Shown here piece after piece: positions 17,650 through 26,597 of a DNA stretch of 64,000 nt; the first letter of the stretch is position 1; every line of letters begins with the position of its first letter. Origin of the DNA: CBDCLY01 sp965218715 (GTDB lineage Bacteria > Bacteroidota > Bacteroidia > Flavobacteriales_E > Vicingaceae); NCBI GenBank assembly GCA_965218715.1, contig CBDCLY010000028.1, positions 1-64,000 of the forward strand. The letters are read 5' to 3'. Below the pieces are notes generated by a model, which made no database searches, was not told the origin of the DNA, and saw only the letters and a program-made list of their open reading frames with translations. The position numbers were made by a program, and so were the translations under genes.

Positions 17650-19551
17650 ATGATTGATTTACGAATACCAGATTTCAAAAGTTATTTAAGCGAATACCAA
17701 GAAAGTGTTGATCATCCCGATGATTTTTGGGACAAGATTGGAAAGACTTTCACTTGGATGAAACCCTATGATCAAGTTTGTGAATGGAATTTTGCTGCGC
17801 CAAAAGTAGAATGGTTTCTTGGCGGGGAAGTCAACATTACTGAAAATGCGCTTGACAGACACCTGGGCACTCAGTCTGACAAAATCGCCTACCACTGGGA
17901 GCCCAATGATCCAAATGCTGAAACCCAAAGCTTTACTTATCAAGAATTGCACGATAGGGTTTGCCAATTGGCCAATGGATTAAGAGCGGCAGGAATAAAG
18001 AAAGGCGATCGCATAGTGCTTTACATGCCAATGATTCCTGAATTGGCCATTGCTTGTTTAGCCATCGCAAGAATTGGAGCCATACACAGTGTGGTTTTTG
18101 CTGGTTTTAGTGCCAAAGCTTTATCAGATCGAATTCAAGATGCACAAGCCAAAATGATCTTGACTTCAGATGGATTAAACCGGGGGAACAAACAGGTTGA
18201 CTTGAAAACAATTGTTGATGATGCAGTAAAAAATTGCGATAGCATTGAGAAGGTAGTGGTATTCAATTGCCTTAATCAAGCCAATAGAATCATCAATAAA
18301 AGAGATGTAGCTTGGGAAACAATTACCGAAGGACAAGCAAAGACCTGTCCTCCTGAAAGGATGAATTCCGAAGACCCTTTATTCATACTATACACTAGCG
18401 GTTCAACGGGTAAACCCAAAGGTGTTGTTCACAGTCATGGTGGCTATATGGTTTATACCGCCTACTCTTTCCAAAATGTTTTTCAAGTAGGAAAAGACGA
18501 TACCTATTGGTGCACAGCAGACATCGGCTGGATCACTGGTCACAGTTACATTGTATACGGGCCACTTTTATCTGGAGCTAGTTCAGTGATGTTTGAAGGA
18601 ATTCCAAGCTTTCCAGATGCAGGACGATTTTGGCAAGTTTGCGAGAAGTATAAAGTCAACCAGTTTTATACCGCGCCCACTGCTATTCGAGCTTTGATGG
18701 CTCACGGTTTAGCACCTGTTCAAGCCCACGATTTAAGCAGTTTAAAGGTAATTGGAACTGTTGGCGAACCCATTAATGAAGAGGCTTGGTCTTGGTATTA
18801 CAAAAACATTGGCCATGAGAATTGCCCCGTAGTAGATACCTGGTGGCAAACCGAGACGGGGGGCATCATGATTTCTGGCTTAGGCGATATTAGTCCAATG
18901 AAACCCTGTTTCGCAGGTTATCCCCTCCCAGGTATTCAAGCTGTTTTATTGGATCAAGATGGAAATGAAATTGAAGCAAATGAAACAGAAGGCTACTTAT
19001 GCATCAAACATCCTTGGCCTTCAATAGTTCGCACCACTTATGGTGATCATGAGCGTTGTCGACAAACTTATTTCACTGCTTTCAAGGATCATTATTTTAC
19101 AGGCGATGGAGCCAAGAGGGCCGACAATGGAATGTATCGAATCATTGGCCGTGTAGATGATGTAATCAATGTGAGCGGACATCGATTTGGAACCGCTGAG
19201 ATAGAAGACGCCATTAATAGTCACCCAGCCATTATTGAATCTGCTGTAGTTGGTTTTCCTCATGAAATTAAAGGACAAGCCATTTATGCCTACGTCATTG
19301 CAGATGCTTCACACATCAATGATGAAGCAGCCATGAAGCTAGAGGTAGAAAACATGGTGATTGAGCACATTGGTAAAATTGCCAGACCAGATAAAATTCA
19401 ATTGGTGACTGGCCTACCAAAAACTAGATCTGGAAAAATCATGAGAAGAATACTTCGAAAAATAGCAGAAGGAGAGTCTGATAAATTAGGAGACATTAGC
19501 ACCTTACTAGACCCAAGCGTTGTTCAAGCGATCATCGAAGGTTCCAAATAA
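17650..19551 (+). CDS. acs: Acetyl-CoA synthetase (AMP-forming)
   Basis: The 633-residue enzyme shows all the hallmarks of Acs: the phosphate loop YTSGSTGKPKGVVHSHGGY near residue 250, YWCTADIGWITGHSYIVYGPL, the acetate-pocket WWQTETGG, the hinge and A8 region (TGDGAKRADNGMYRIIGRVDD, then NVSGHRFGTAEIEDA), and the C-terminal acetylation site TRSGKIMRR. It activates acetate to acetyl-AMP and then acetyl-CoA for the TCA cycle and biosynthesis. Its last 32 bp overlap the start of the next frame. Confidence 0.96.
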   Translation: MIDLRIPDFKSYLSEYQESVDHPDDFWDKIGKTFTWMKPYDQVCEWNFAAPKVEWFLGGEVNITENALDRHLGTQSDKIAYHWEPNDPNAETQSFTYQELHDRVCQLANGLRAAGIKKGDRIVLYMPMIPELAIACLAIARIGAIHSVVFAGFSAKALSDRIQDAQAKMILTSDGLNRGNKQVDLKTIVDDAVKNCDSIEKVVVFNCLNQANRIINKRDVAWETITEGQAKTCPPERMNSEDPLFILYTSGSTGKPKGVVHSHGGYMVYTAYSFQNVFQVGKDDTYWCTADIGWITGHSYIVYGPLLSGASSVMFEGIPSFPDAGRFWQVCEKYKVNQFYTAPTAIRALMAHGLAPVQAHDLSSLKVIGTVGEPINEEAWSWYYKNIGHENCPVVDTWWQTETGGIMISGLGDISPMKPCFAGYPLPGIQAVLLDQDGNEIEANETEGYLCIKHPWPSIVRTTYGDHERCRQTYFTAFKDHYFTGDGAKRADNGMYRIIGRVDDVINVSGHRFGTAEIEDAINSHPAIIESAVVGFPHEIKGQAIYAYVIADASHINDEAAMKLEVENMVIEHIGKIARPDKIQLVTGLPKTRSGKIMRRILRKIAEGESDKLGDISTLLDPSVVQAIIEGSK

Positions 19552-22390
19552 AAAGCTAGTCATCAATAAATCTCATCGCCTTTTCTTAAAAATCGATTGC
19601 CTTTTTAAAGGTCATCTTTTGCTACTCCCCTTTTTGTTACTAGTGTTGCAAGCATCTGGACAAGGTCTTGGACAAAATCCGAATGGACAAGAATGGCAAG
19701 AACTAAACACTGCAGCAGTCAAGTTGATTTTCCCAAAAGGGTTAGAGAAGCAAGCGCAAGAAATTGCCAAGATTTTAAAAGTTCAGGCCAAAGATGGAAT
19801 TGCCATTGATGCAACAGAGCATGGTTTTCATATGATTTTGCACAACAGAAGCGTAGAACCGAATGGATTTGTTAGTTTAGGACCCTTTGTGAGTGAGATT
19901 TATGGGAGTCCGCCCGCTAATCCTCAAACAATTGGTTCATTGAATTGGATAAATGCATTGAGCATTCACGAATACAGACATGTGCAACAGAATTACTATT
20001 CTAGACAAGGCATAAGTAAGTTGGGGTATTATTTGGGTGGACAATGGACTTGGGCCTTTTTAAGGAGCATTGCTGTTCCCAATTGGTACATGGAGGGAGA
20101 TGCAGTGCTAACAGAAACACGATTGAGTGAATCTGGTAGAGGAAGGACCGCTTCCTTCTTAGCGCCAATCAGAGCCATTAGCGCTATGGAGAAAGCCCCT
20201 ACTTATGATCAAACAAGAAATGGTTCTTTCAAAAAATTCATCCCTAGTCATTATGTTTTTGGATACGCTTACCTCCAACATTTAAATGGCAATTTTGATG
20301 CTAGTTTTCAGAAGGAAATCTTCAAAGATGCTGTTCGATACAGGCGATTGTTTTATCCTTTTTCAAGGGCTTTAAAAAGGTACACCGGATTGAACAGCAA
20401 GAGCTTGCACAAGGCTACTTTGAAAGAAATCAAAGAAAGTTTGCCTAGCCTGGAAGATGATGAATCCTTATTAAAATTAGGCCTCAAAGAAGATTTAGCG
20501 CAGTTTCATTTTCCAAGAGTCTGGCGCGACAGTTTATTGTTGGCATTAAAACACAGCAATGATAAAACAACGGAAATCATTTCTTGGAATGGCATAGAAA
20601 TCAAGAGCATTGCGCGACCAGGTTATGCCTTTGATCGCTATTTTCATGCTTCAAACAAGCTATTGACTTGGACTACAATCAATCTCGACATCAGGCGTCC
20701 ACAGGAAAACTATTCCGACATCGTTTTGTATCAAATTGAAGAAAAGAAGCGAATAGTACTCAGCAAAAAAGGAAGGTATTTCTCTCCCATTATCAGCCAA
20801 GATGAGACGCAGGTATTTAGCATTGCCCAAGATCGATCTTTGAATTACTCAATAGTTTCCATAGCAATTGCCGACAAAAGCGTAAAGAACTTGCATCAAT
20901 TTGAGACAGGAGTAGAAATATTTCGGATCAATGAGATGGCCAATAAGCAACTGGTTTACGTGAAGAAAAAGGACAACCAAATGGCCTTGTTTGCTTTGGA
21001 TTTAAAAACAGGAGAGGAAAAGCAATTGATTGACTGGACCTATCATGTTTTGGATGCACCATACGAAGTCGAGAATAAAGTTTATTATTCCGCTTCATAT
21101 AGAGGACTCGATGAAATTCATTGCTTGGATTTAGAGAGTTTAGAAAGCAAGAGATTGGGAGGAAGTCATTACGGAGCCTATTATCCCAATTTTGATGAGA
21201 AGAAGAAAGAACTTTATTTCTGCACCTACACTTCAGAAGGATTAAAATTAGCCAGTCTCAATGTTAATGATGATTTGAAGCAAGTCAAGAATGAAAATTT
21301 TGATCAAATCAAACCCCTTCCCCCAGTGTCAAGGCCCTTAGAATTAGAAAAGGATAGAGATCAGGAACTCGAAGCTCCAAAAGCATACAAAGGATTCTTA
21401 AAAGACTTGAAGCTGCACAGTTGGCCCATCACTGCTAGTCCGTCTACACAACGCATCGATTTAAAAATGCAGAACCTTTTGCAACATTATGAATTCAGTG
21501 CTGGTGCACTATACAATATCAATGAGTCTTCCTTTGGAAGCGTTTTCGGTGGCAGTTATGCAAAGTATTTTCCTGTTTTGGATGTTCAATTGTATGACTT
21601 AAACAGGAAGAGTCAATTGTTTTTTAATCGAAGGGCATTTACTCAAGAATACCGCGAGCAAGTGATACAGGCAGGTCTTCGTATCCCTCTGCAAGGATTA
21701 AGGGGCAATTATCGATGGGCCTTCACTCCTTCTGTCTATTATCAATACCACCAATTGAGGGAGAGAAAAATTGATCAATTTCAATTGAACAATCAAAATT
21801 TCCAGGTGCTGCAATTCAACTCACAAGTTTCTTATTTGCGTAGAAAAGCGGTGAAGCAAATTCTTCCTAAATGGGGGATCTATGCTGGAATAGAAATGAA
21901 CCAGGCTTTAGGCAATACAAAAATTAACAAGCTCAGCACAGAAGCAGGAGTTTATTTTCCTGGACTGCTAAGGAATCATGGTTTTCATGTCAACGCGGCT
22001 TTTCAATTGGAAGAATTGAACAATGACTATCAATTTTCAGACTTCTTCAATTACCCAAGAGGATATTTGGCAGCCTATCATGATGAGTTTAGGGTATTGA
22101 GGCTGAATTATTCATTGCCTTTATTTTACCCCGACGTTGGGATCGCTGGCATTACCTATTTCAAACGCATTAGGGCCAATTTGTTCATTGACATTGGCGA
22201 GGGAGGTTTTAGCAATACAGTTGAACGACCTAGCTATCGATCTGTAGGAGCAGAATTGATCTTCGACAATCAATTGATGCGATTGGCACCCATTAGCATT
22301 GGTTTGAGGGCCAGTCACTTATTGGATAATGATCCAAGGGGCGATGGAGAGTCTTGGGCTCCGGGATTATTCCTTCGAGCAAATTTTTAG
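19520..22390 (+). CDS. Predicted exported metallopeptidase fused to a beta-propeller and outer-membrane-barrel-like tail
   Basis: The 956-codon frame has no ATG before 19680 in any forward frame. I give the TTG at 19520, inside the end of acs, as the only upstream start. A signal peptide follows (KGHLLLLPFLLLVLQASGQ). Around residue 150 lies INALSIHEYRHVQQ, an HExxH zinc motif. NWYMEGDAVLTE follows about 50 residues later and could supply the third ligand Glu, as in gluzincins. The middle (about 330-600) looks like a TolB/PD40-type propeller (YFSPIISQDETQVFSI, YYPNFDEKKKELYFC). The C-terminal 300 residues are alternating beta strands ending in Phe (LFLRANF), as in outer membrane barrels. The peptidase activity is inference. 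Confidence 0.65.
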   Translation: MFKRSSKVPNKKLVINKSHRLFLKIDCLFKGHLLLLPFLLLVLQASGQGLGQNPNGQEWQELNTAAVKLIFPKGLEKQAQEIAKILKVQAKDGIAIDATEHGFHMILHNRSVEPNGFVSLGPFVSEIYGSPPANPQTIGSLNWINALSIHEYRHVQQNYYSRQGISKLGYYLGGQWTWAFLRSIAVPNWYMEGDAVLTETRLSESGRGRTASFLAPIRAISAMEKAPTYDQTRNGSFKKFIPSHYVFGYAYLQHLNGNFDASFQKEIFKDAVRYRRLFYPFSRALKRYTGLNSKSLHKATLKEIKESLPSLEDDESLLKLGLKEDLAQFHFPRVWRDSLLLALKHSNDKTTEIISWNGIEIKSIARPGYAFDRYFHASNKLLTWTTINLDIRRPQENYSDIVLYQIEEKKRIVLSKKGRYFSPIISQDETQVFSIAQDRSLNYSIVSIAIADKSVKNLHQFETGVEIFRINEMANKQLVYVKKKDNQMALFALDLKTGEEKQLIDWTYHVLDAPYEVENKVYYSASYRGLDEIHCLDLESLESKRLGGSHYGAYYPNFDEKKKELYFCTYTSEGLKLASLNVNDDLKQVKNENFDQIKPLPPVSRPLELEKDRDQELEAPKAYKGFLKDLKLHSWPITASPSTQRIDLKMQNLLQHYEFSAGALYNINESSFGSVFGGSYAKYFPVLDVQLYDLNRKSQLFFNRRAFTQEYREQVIQAGLRIPLQGLRGNYRWAFTPSVYYQYHQLRERKIDQFQLNNQNFQVLQFNSQVSYLRRKAVKQILPKWGIYAGIEMNQALGNTKINKLSTEAGVYFPGLLRNHGFHVNAAFQLEELNNDYQFSDFFNYPRGYLAAYHDEFRVLRLNYSLPLFYPDVGIAGITYFKRIRANLFIDIGEGGFSNTVERPSYRSVGAELIFDNQLMRLAPISIGLRASHLLDNDPRGDGESWAPGLFLRANF

Positions 22391-22400
22391 ACAAAAAAAA

Positions 22401-22419
22401 AGGCCTACAATGTAGGCCT
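22401..22419. terminator. Bidirectional terminator between convergent genes
   Basis: AGGCCTAC (22401-22408) and GTAGGCCT (22412-22419) pair over 8 bp. An A8 run precedes it (a T-run for the minus strand) and CTTTAT follows. It sits in the 49-bp gap between two convergent genes. Confidence 0.8.
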
Positions 22420-22439
22420 CTTTATATCTTCTGGTTGGA

Positions 22440-22982
22440 TTATCTTAAAAGAACACCATCCGCCATGAAAGACCAGCTTGTTTCTGGCTCAGTAATGGCA
22501 TCAATTGCTTCTTGTGTTTCACCACCATCTTCTGCATAATGCTTTAAGTCTTCTACAGAAGTAGTTTCTTTATAAGCCATTCCGCTAAAAACCACTTCTT
22601 TACCAGTAATGTCCATAGGAACGAAAAAGCCATAATCTTTAAAACGGATTCTCATACTAGCTTCTTCAGCCATGCTGACTTTCATCCAGCATCCTTTTTT
22701 CTGACAAACATCTTCTGCAATTGCAGCGATTTTTACTTCCATAGAATCAACTCCTTCAGTTGAGTTCATGAACTCTTCCATGCTAATTGCGCCTTCAGCG
22801 TCAATTAATTTACCAAAGTGAATACTATCCCCTTCTGCAGCCATTTCTTCGGCCATTGCCTCTTCTGCTGGAGCTTCAGTTTCTGTTACTTCCACTTCAA
22901 TTACTTCTTCTGTTTTTGGCTCTGCTTGTCCGCAAGCTGCAAATGCAGCCAAACCAATAAATAATATACCTAGTTTTTTCAT
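22440..22982 (-). CDS. DUF4920-family lipoprotein
   Basis: The 180-residue protein has a lipoprotein signal (MKKLGILFIGLAAFAAC, lipobox AFAAC). A low-complexity Glu/Ala/Val linker follows to about residue 48, then the DUF4920 core with DVCQKKGCWMKV, a pair of cysteines, and RIRFKDYGFFVPMD. Members of this family are small periplasmic or surface lipoproteins of Bacteroidota with an OB-like fold and unknown role. The cysteine pair could bind metal or form a disulfide. The acidic linker probably spaces the domain from the membrane. Confidence 0.8.
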   Translation of the reverse strand: MKKLGILFIGLAAFAACGQAEPKTEEVIEVEVTETEAPAEEAMAEEMAAEGDSIHFGKLIDAEGAISMEEFMNSTEGVDSMEVKIAAIAEDVCQKKGCWMKVSMAEEASMRIRFKDYGFFVPMDITGKEVVFSGMAYKETTSVEDLKHYAEDGGETQEAIDAITEPETSWSFMADGVLLR

Positions 22983-23158
22983 GCTTGAATTTTCAAAATT
23001 TTTCCAAAGTTAGTTAAAATTTGAAGGAGAGCGGTTTTAACAAGCATTGGTATGACAAACTGATAATAGGTTTTTCTTATCTTGTTTTAGATTAATACAA
23101 TCTATTAATAAATAGACAATTAATTCTCCTTTATTACCAACCTAAAAACCAATACCCT

Positions 23159-23608
23159 ATGAAACCCCTTCAAGTAATCGTAGTTCTAGTTTTAATAAGC
23201 ATAGGAAGCAGCTGCCTTGCCCAAAAAAAGATCAACTGAGCATTTCAAGCTGAATCCATTTTTGTTTATAAGAATTTTGAATCGTTTGGCACTACTGCAA
23301 ATATTTGGCAATATCACGAAGAATTAGCCTCTTTAAAAAATAAAAAAGAAGAAGTTAGTGCATCAGATTTAAAAATGATTAAGGAGATTGTTTCAAGAGC
23401 CAAGAGAATAAAACTATTGCAAATGAAATATGGAAACCCAGTTTCTTATTGGCTAGTTAAAAATGAGAATGAATATAGCAGATTTACCGCCTTTGCTAAT
23501 TCAGAAGGAGCGGCAATTGATGATTTAGATTCCATGAGAAGATGGATAATTTCTGACCCTTCAGACCCCAAGAAATTTGATAAGCTATTGAATAAATATT
23601 GGAAATAA
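23159..23608 (+). pseudogene. Small exported protein interrupted by an in-frame TGA
   Basis: From the ATG at 23159 a signal peptide is read (MKPLQVIVVLVLISIGSSCL, then AQKKIN) and stops at TGA 23237-23239. The same frame is open immediately after the TGA (AFQAESIFVYKNFESFGTTA) and continues without another stop to the TAA at 23606-23608, giving 149 codons in all. The tail includes MKYGNPVSYWLVKNENEY and LDSMRRWIISDPSDPKKFDK. A single base change (TGG or CGA to TGA) explains the interruption. An internal start at 23375 would make a 77-residue fragment without a signal peptide. The family is unknown to me. Confidence 0.6.
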
Positions 23609-23634
23609 GAGCCGTTTTAAGGAAGATTCACCAA

Positions 23635-24642
23635 CTATTTTAAGATCATTTCCTGACTAAATCTCTTCTTTTCTTTATTCAATAAAATTGAAACGATGTA
23701 AGTCCCTTTTGACAATGAACTCAGATTGCCCAATTCATTTTTCCCTGTTCTTACCATCAGCTTTTGGCTGAATACCTTTTTCCCGGTGATGGAATAAATG
23801 CTTAGATCAGCGTTTTGTTCAGGAAAATTCAAATTGATATCGATGTTTAAAGACTCAGTTCCATTGATTGGATTAGGGTAAATGGATAGGTCATCTGAAT
23901 AATTCTTCAAGTCGCTTAGGGATAGCACAATGCCAGTATTGACAGAATCTATCCACTGAAAAGCTTCACTTAGTATGGCGTTTCTATTTGGAAAATCTAT
24001 GGTGTGCCCTACTCCACTCATGAGTTTGCTATTTACGATAGCTCCTTTTGAAATGAGCGAATCTCTGACTGGAATAAACCGGATAGAAGGACTATCAAAA
24101 CTTCCGTGAATGATGTAAAAAGGCTTACCCTGACTTTTCAATTGCAGCGCAACATTAACTTCTTGAGTACGATTAACGGCAGCACCAATGGGAATGAACC
24201 CACCAAAAACAGAATCATTGTTTAGACCATAAGTATAAGTTGCTTTCCCACCAACCGAAAAGCCCATGGCATAAATGAACGACTGATCGATATTGTACCA
24301 ATTCTTAATAGAATCTAATAAAGAAGTAGAAAATGCAAAATCGATGGCATCATCTACTCTTCCGTTGGTTCCGCCATCTGGACAAAGCAAAATTAAACCA
24401 TTGCTCTCTGCAAAATTGATTAGGGTATCTCTCCAAGCAATGGCATCCCAGCGAGAAGTATTGAATGGATGCATACCCAACATCATTTTATTGGGAATAG
24501 AGTTAATATACGATGAAGGAACATAAATGGAATACTTCTTTGCTGGGTTGCTTTGAAAAGAATAACTACTGTCGATGCTGATTTGAGCCACTAATTGATT
24601 AAAGGCAAGCAGAAAGGCAAGCAGTATAAAAATATTTTTCAT
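23635..24642 (-). CDS. Secreted alpha/beta-hydrolase (esterase-like) with T9SS sorting domain
   Basis: The 335-residue protein has a signal peptide (MKNIFILLAFLLAFNQLVAQ) and an alpha/beta-hydrolase domain of the feruloyl esterase/PHB depolymerase type. Visible elements are the strand LILLCPDGG, the nucleophile elbow GFSVGG (Ser near residue 149), a candidate acid residue after IIHGSFD and a candidate catalytic His in GVGHTIDFP. The last 80 residues form a T9SS type A domain (LSIYPNPINGTESLNIDI, LSIYSITGKKVFS, ending SQEMILK). It is expected to be secreted and to hydrolyse an ester. The substrate is unknown. Confidence 0.85.
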   Translation of the reverse strand: MKNIFILLAFLLAFNQLVAQISIDSSYSFQSNPAKKYSIYVPSSYINSIPNKMMLGMHPFNTSRWDAIAWRDTLINFAESNGLILLCPDGGTNGRVDDAIDFAFSTSLLDSIKNWYNIDQSFIYAMGFSVGGKATYTYGLNNDSVFGGFIPIGAAVNRTQEVNVALQLKSQGKPFYIIHGSFDSPSIRFIPVRDSLISKGAIVNSKLMSGVGHTIDFPNRNAILSEAFQWIDSVNTGIVLSLSDLKNYSDDLSIYPNPINGTESLNIDINLNFPEQNADLSIYSITGKKVFSQKLMVRTGKNELGNLSSLSKGTYIVSILLNKEKKRFSQEMILK

Positions 24643-24857
24643 GAAGATTGGAGTTTTGATAAATGTAGCTCTACCTTCTCTTTTAATAAGTCAAGTGCAA
24701 TACAATTAGTGGATTATGGAAATGGGCTTGGCTTTGATGGCAGTTGAATATTAAGAATTAAACATTTAAAAATGGTTAGTAGAAATTCTTATCTTGGGTA
24801 ATGGTAAAAATTTGAAAGGGATTTGAATAAGACGCAAACCATTTAAGAAATTGATAA

Positions 24858-25769
24858 ATGTATTACTGGGTAAATCAAGGAAAGACATATAAGGAGGAAA
24901 AAGAAGGAGGATATTTATGGGCCCCTGTTCAGAATAAATCTGGGCAGTCAGTTTTTCATTGGGATAATATGACTGAACTAAAACCCAATGATATTGTCCT
25001 AAATTATCTCAAAGGTTATATCGTAGGATATTGCATAATAGAATCTAATTTTTTCATTAACCCACAGCCAAAGGAGTTTAATGTAGATGTCATATGGGAG
25101 GATGAAGGATACATGGTCGAAGCTAGGTATTTTCGCTTTAGTAAAGCTTTGGACATTAAAGCTATTTACGATTCTATAAAAGAATTTTTTCCAGTAAAAT
25201 ACTCACCAATAAACAGAACAGGAGACCCACCGAAAATAAAAGCAAATCAAGGTTATCTTTATAAATCAAACAAAAATATTGTAGAAACAATATTCAAGAT
25301 TGCGAAGATATCCTATGAAGAAGATGATCTAATCTTAAACATTTTTAATGAGGCTACAAACGAATATTGTCCTCCTAACTCTACCTCAAGAAAGGGTTTA
25401 ATTACGTCAAGAATTGGCCAAGGAGAATATCGACAAAAGGTATTAAGAAGATGGAATAATAAATGTGCAGTAAGCGGTCTAAATATTAAGGAAATTCTAA
25501 TAGCTTCTCATATTGTACCATGGAGAGAATCTAACGATAAGGAAAGGTTAGATGTTGACAATGGCCTGTTGTTGTCTCCCATATATGATTCACTTTTTGA
25601 TAGATATTTTATATCATTCGAAGACAATGGGAAAATTATTTTATCAGATTCCTTGAATGAGGATGATATCTCAAAGCTGGGCATTTCCGGTAAGGAACAA
25701 ATTAAAAAGTTAACTGATGGCAACAGGAACTACTTAGTAAGACATCGTGAAAAGTTATTGAACTTATGA
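24858..25769 (+). CDS. HNH endonuclease with N-terminal EVE/PUA-like domain
   Basis: The 303-residue protein starts with an EVE/PUA-like module (MYYWVNQGKTYKEEKEGGYL, then NMTELKPNDIVLNYLKGYIV, then VKYSPINRTGD). Such folds read modified bases. A C-terminal HNH_2-type nuclease follows (RKVLRR-like helix, WNNKCAVSGLN, SHIVPWRESNDKERLDVDNG, YDSLFDRYFISF). The catalytic His of SHIVPW, the Asn of DNGLLLSP and the later Asp are present. Proteins of this architecture are regarded as modification-dependent restriction nucleases. It is cytosolic and overlaps the Nudix gene by 4 bp (ATGA), so the two are translated together. The gene looks more AT-rich than its neighbours, which suggests acquisition. 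Confidence 0.8.
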   Translation: MYYWVNQGKTYKEEKEGGYLWAPVQNKSGQSVFHWDNMTELKPNDIVLNYLKGYIVGYCIIESNFFINPQPKEFNVDVIWEDEGYMVEARYFRFSKALDIKAIYDSIKEFFPVKYSPINRTGDPPKIKANQGYLYKSNKNIVETIFKIAKISYEEDDLILNIFNEATNEYCPPNSTSRKGLITSRIGQGEYRQKVLRRWNNKCAVSGLNIKEILIASHIVPWRESNDKERLDVDNGLLLSPIYDSLFDRYFISFEDNGKIILSDSLNEDDISKLGISGKEQIKKLTDGNRNYLVRHREKLLNL

Positions 25770-26155
25770 TTAAGGTGGTTTGTGGAATAGTTTTTAGAAA
25801 CAATAAGGTTTTTCTCTGCAGACGTAACCCAAAAAATCATTTAGGGGGCTATTGGGAGTTTCCTGGCGGAAAACTAGAATTAAATGAAGAGCCGAAAAAA
25901 GCTCTTTCCCGTGAACTTTTTGAAGAACTGTCCATGACAGTCACCTCAATCGAATACTTTGCCACCAACATTCATCATTACGACAATTTTACAATTGAGC
26001 TTATGGCATTCACATGCAACTTTTCTGAGTCAAATTTCAACTTTATTGCTCATGATAAATATGAATGGTTGTTTTTAGATCAGATTGAAAGTAAAAGAAT
26101 TTCTCCAGCTGATATACCTATTTTAAATAGACTTTTGAATAACAAAAATTATTGA
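25766..26155 (+). CDS. MutT-like Nudix (d)NTP pyrophosphohydrolase
   Basis: The 129-residue protein is one Nudix domain. The signature runs GGKLELNEEPKKALSRELFE, continuing ELSM, and keeps all catalytic acidic residues of GX5EX7REUXEEXGU except that the last Gly is Ser. The opening KVVCGIVFRNNKVFLCRR is typical of MutT and CTP-pyrophosphohydrolase types that destroy oxidised or modified nucleoside triphosphates. The ATGA overlap with the HNH gene indicates translational coupling. This suggests a joint role, for example clearing modified dNTPs while the nuclease attacks modified DNA. That link is inference. Confidence 0.85.
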   Translation: MIKVVCGIVFRNNKVFLCRRNPKNHLGGYWEFPGGKLELNEEPKKALSRELFEELSMTVTSIEYFATNIHHYDNFTIELMAFTCNFSESNFNFIAHDKYEWLFLDQIESKRISPADIPILNRLLNNKNY

Positions 26156-26225
26156 ATCCTTAAATGAATAGAAATTAGCCCGTAATTTTTGAACCAACCA
26201 GACGCCTACTTAAGCCCTTATTCCC

Positions 26226-26594
26226 CTACACCAATCTCCTAGATCGCCACTGCATCAACATCTCTGCAAAGGTGAACAGCACAAACACAAACCCGATGGC
26301 AGCAATGGGTTGAGCACTTTCTTGAATCTGAGGAGTGTCTAAACCAACAAGTTGCACGGTATCTAAAATGGACAAAACGCTTTCTTGCAGTCCGAATACC
26401 ATGGGGATTAAACAAAGGAGCAAGTAGCAAGAAATAAGCGTCCATAACATCGGTTTGGGAATTAATGGTTGGTACACCCACTTCTTTGCACTTTCCTCTT
26501 CTAGTTTTTGCATCACTTTGTCGCTAAAGTCGAAAGATGCTGCTCCCTTGCTTTGGCTATTTTCTAGTGCTTCTTTTATTTGTTTTGCGTCCAT
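26226..26594 (-). CDS. Small two-helix membrane protein downstream of an ECF sigma factor; possible anti-sigma
   Basis: The 122-residue protein has a soluble N-terminal part (about 1-48, FDFSDKVMQKLEEESAKKWVY) and two hydrophobic segments (MLWTLISCYLLLCLIPMVFG and PIAAIGFVFVLFTFAEML), ending in a basic tail. It is the last gene of the operon, 3 bp after the ECF sigma gene. Its position and topology fit a membrane-bound partner that might restrain the sigma factor, although no classical zinc anti-sigma motif (HxxxCxxC) is present. It is otherwise unrecognised. Confidence 0.65.
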   Translation of the reverse strand: MDAKQIKEALENSQSKGAASFDFSDKVMQKLEEESAKKWVYQPLIPKPMLWTLISCYLLLCLIPMVFGLQESVLSILDTVQLVGLDTPQIQESAQPIAAIGFVFVLFTFAEMLMQWRSRRLV

Positions 26595-26597
26595 GGT

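Noticed and set aside
23237..23239. TGA as a selenocysteine codon in the small exported protein
   Set aside because: No stem-loop of the bacterial SECIS kind was seen after it, the neighbouring residues do not suggest a redox site, and other genes in the window end in TGA. A mutation or error is simpler.
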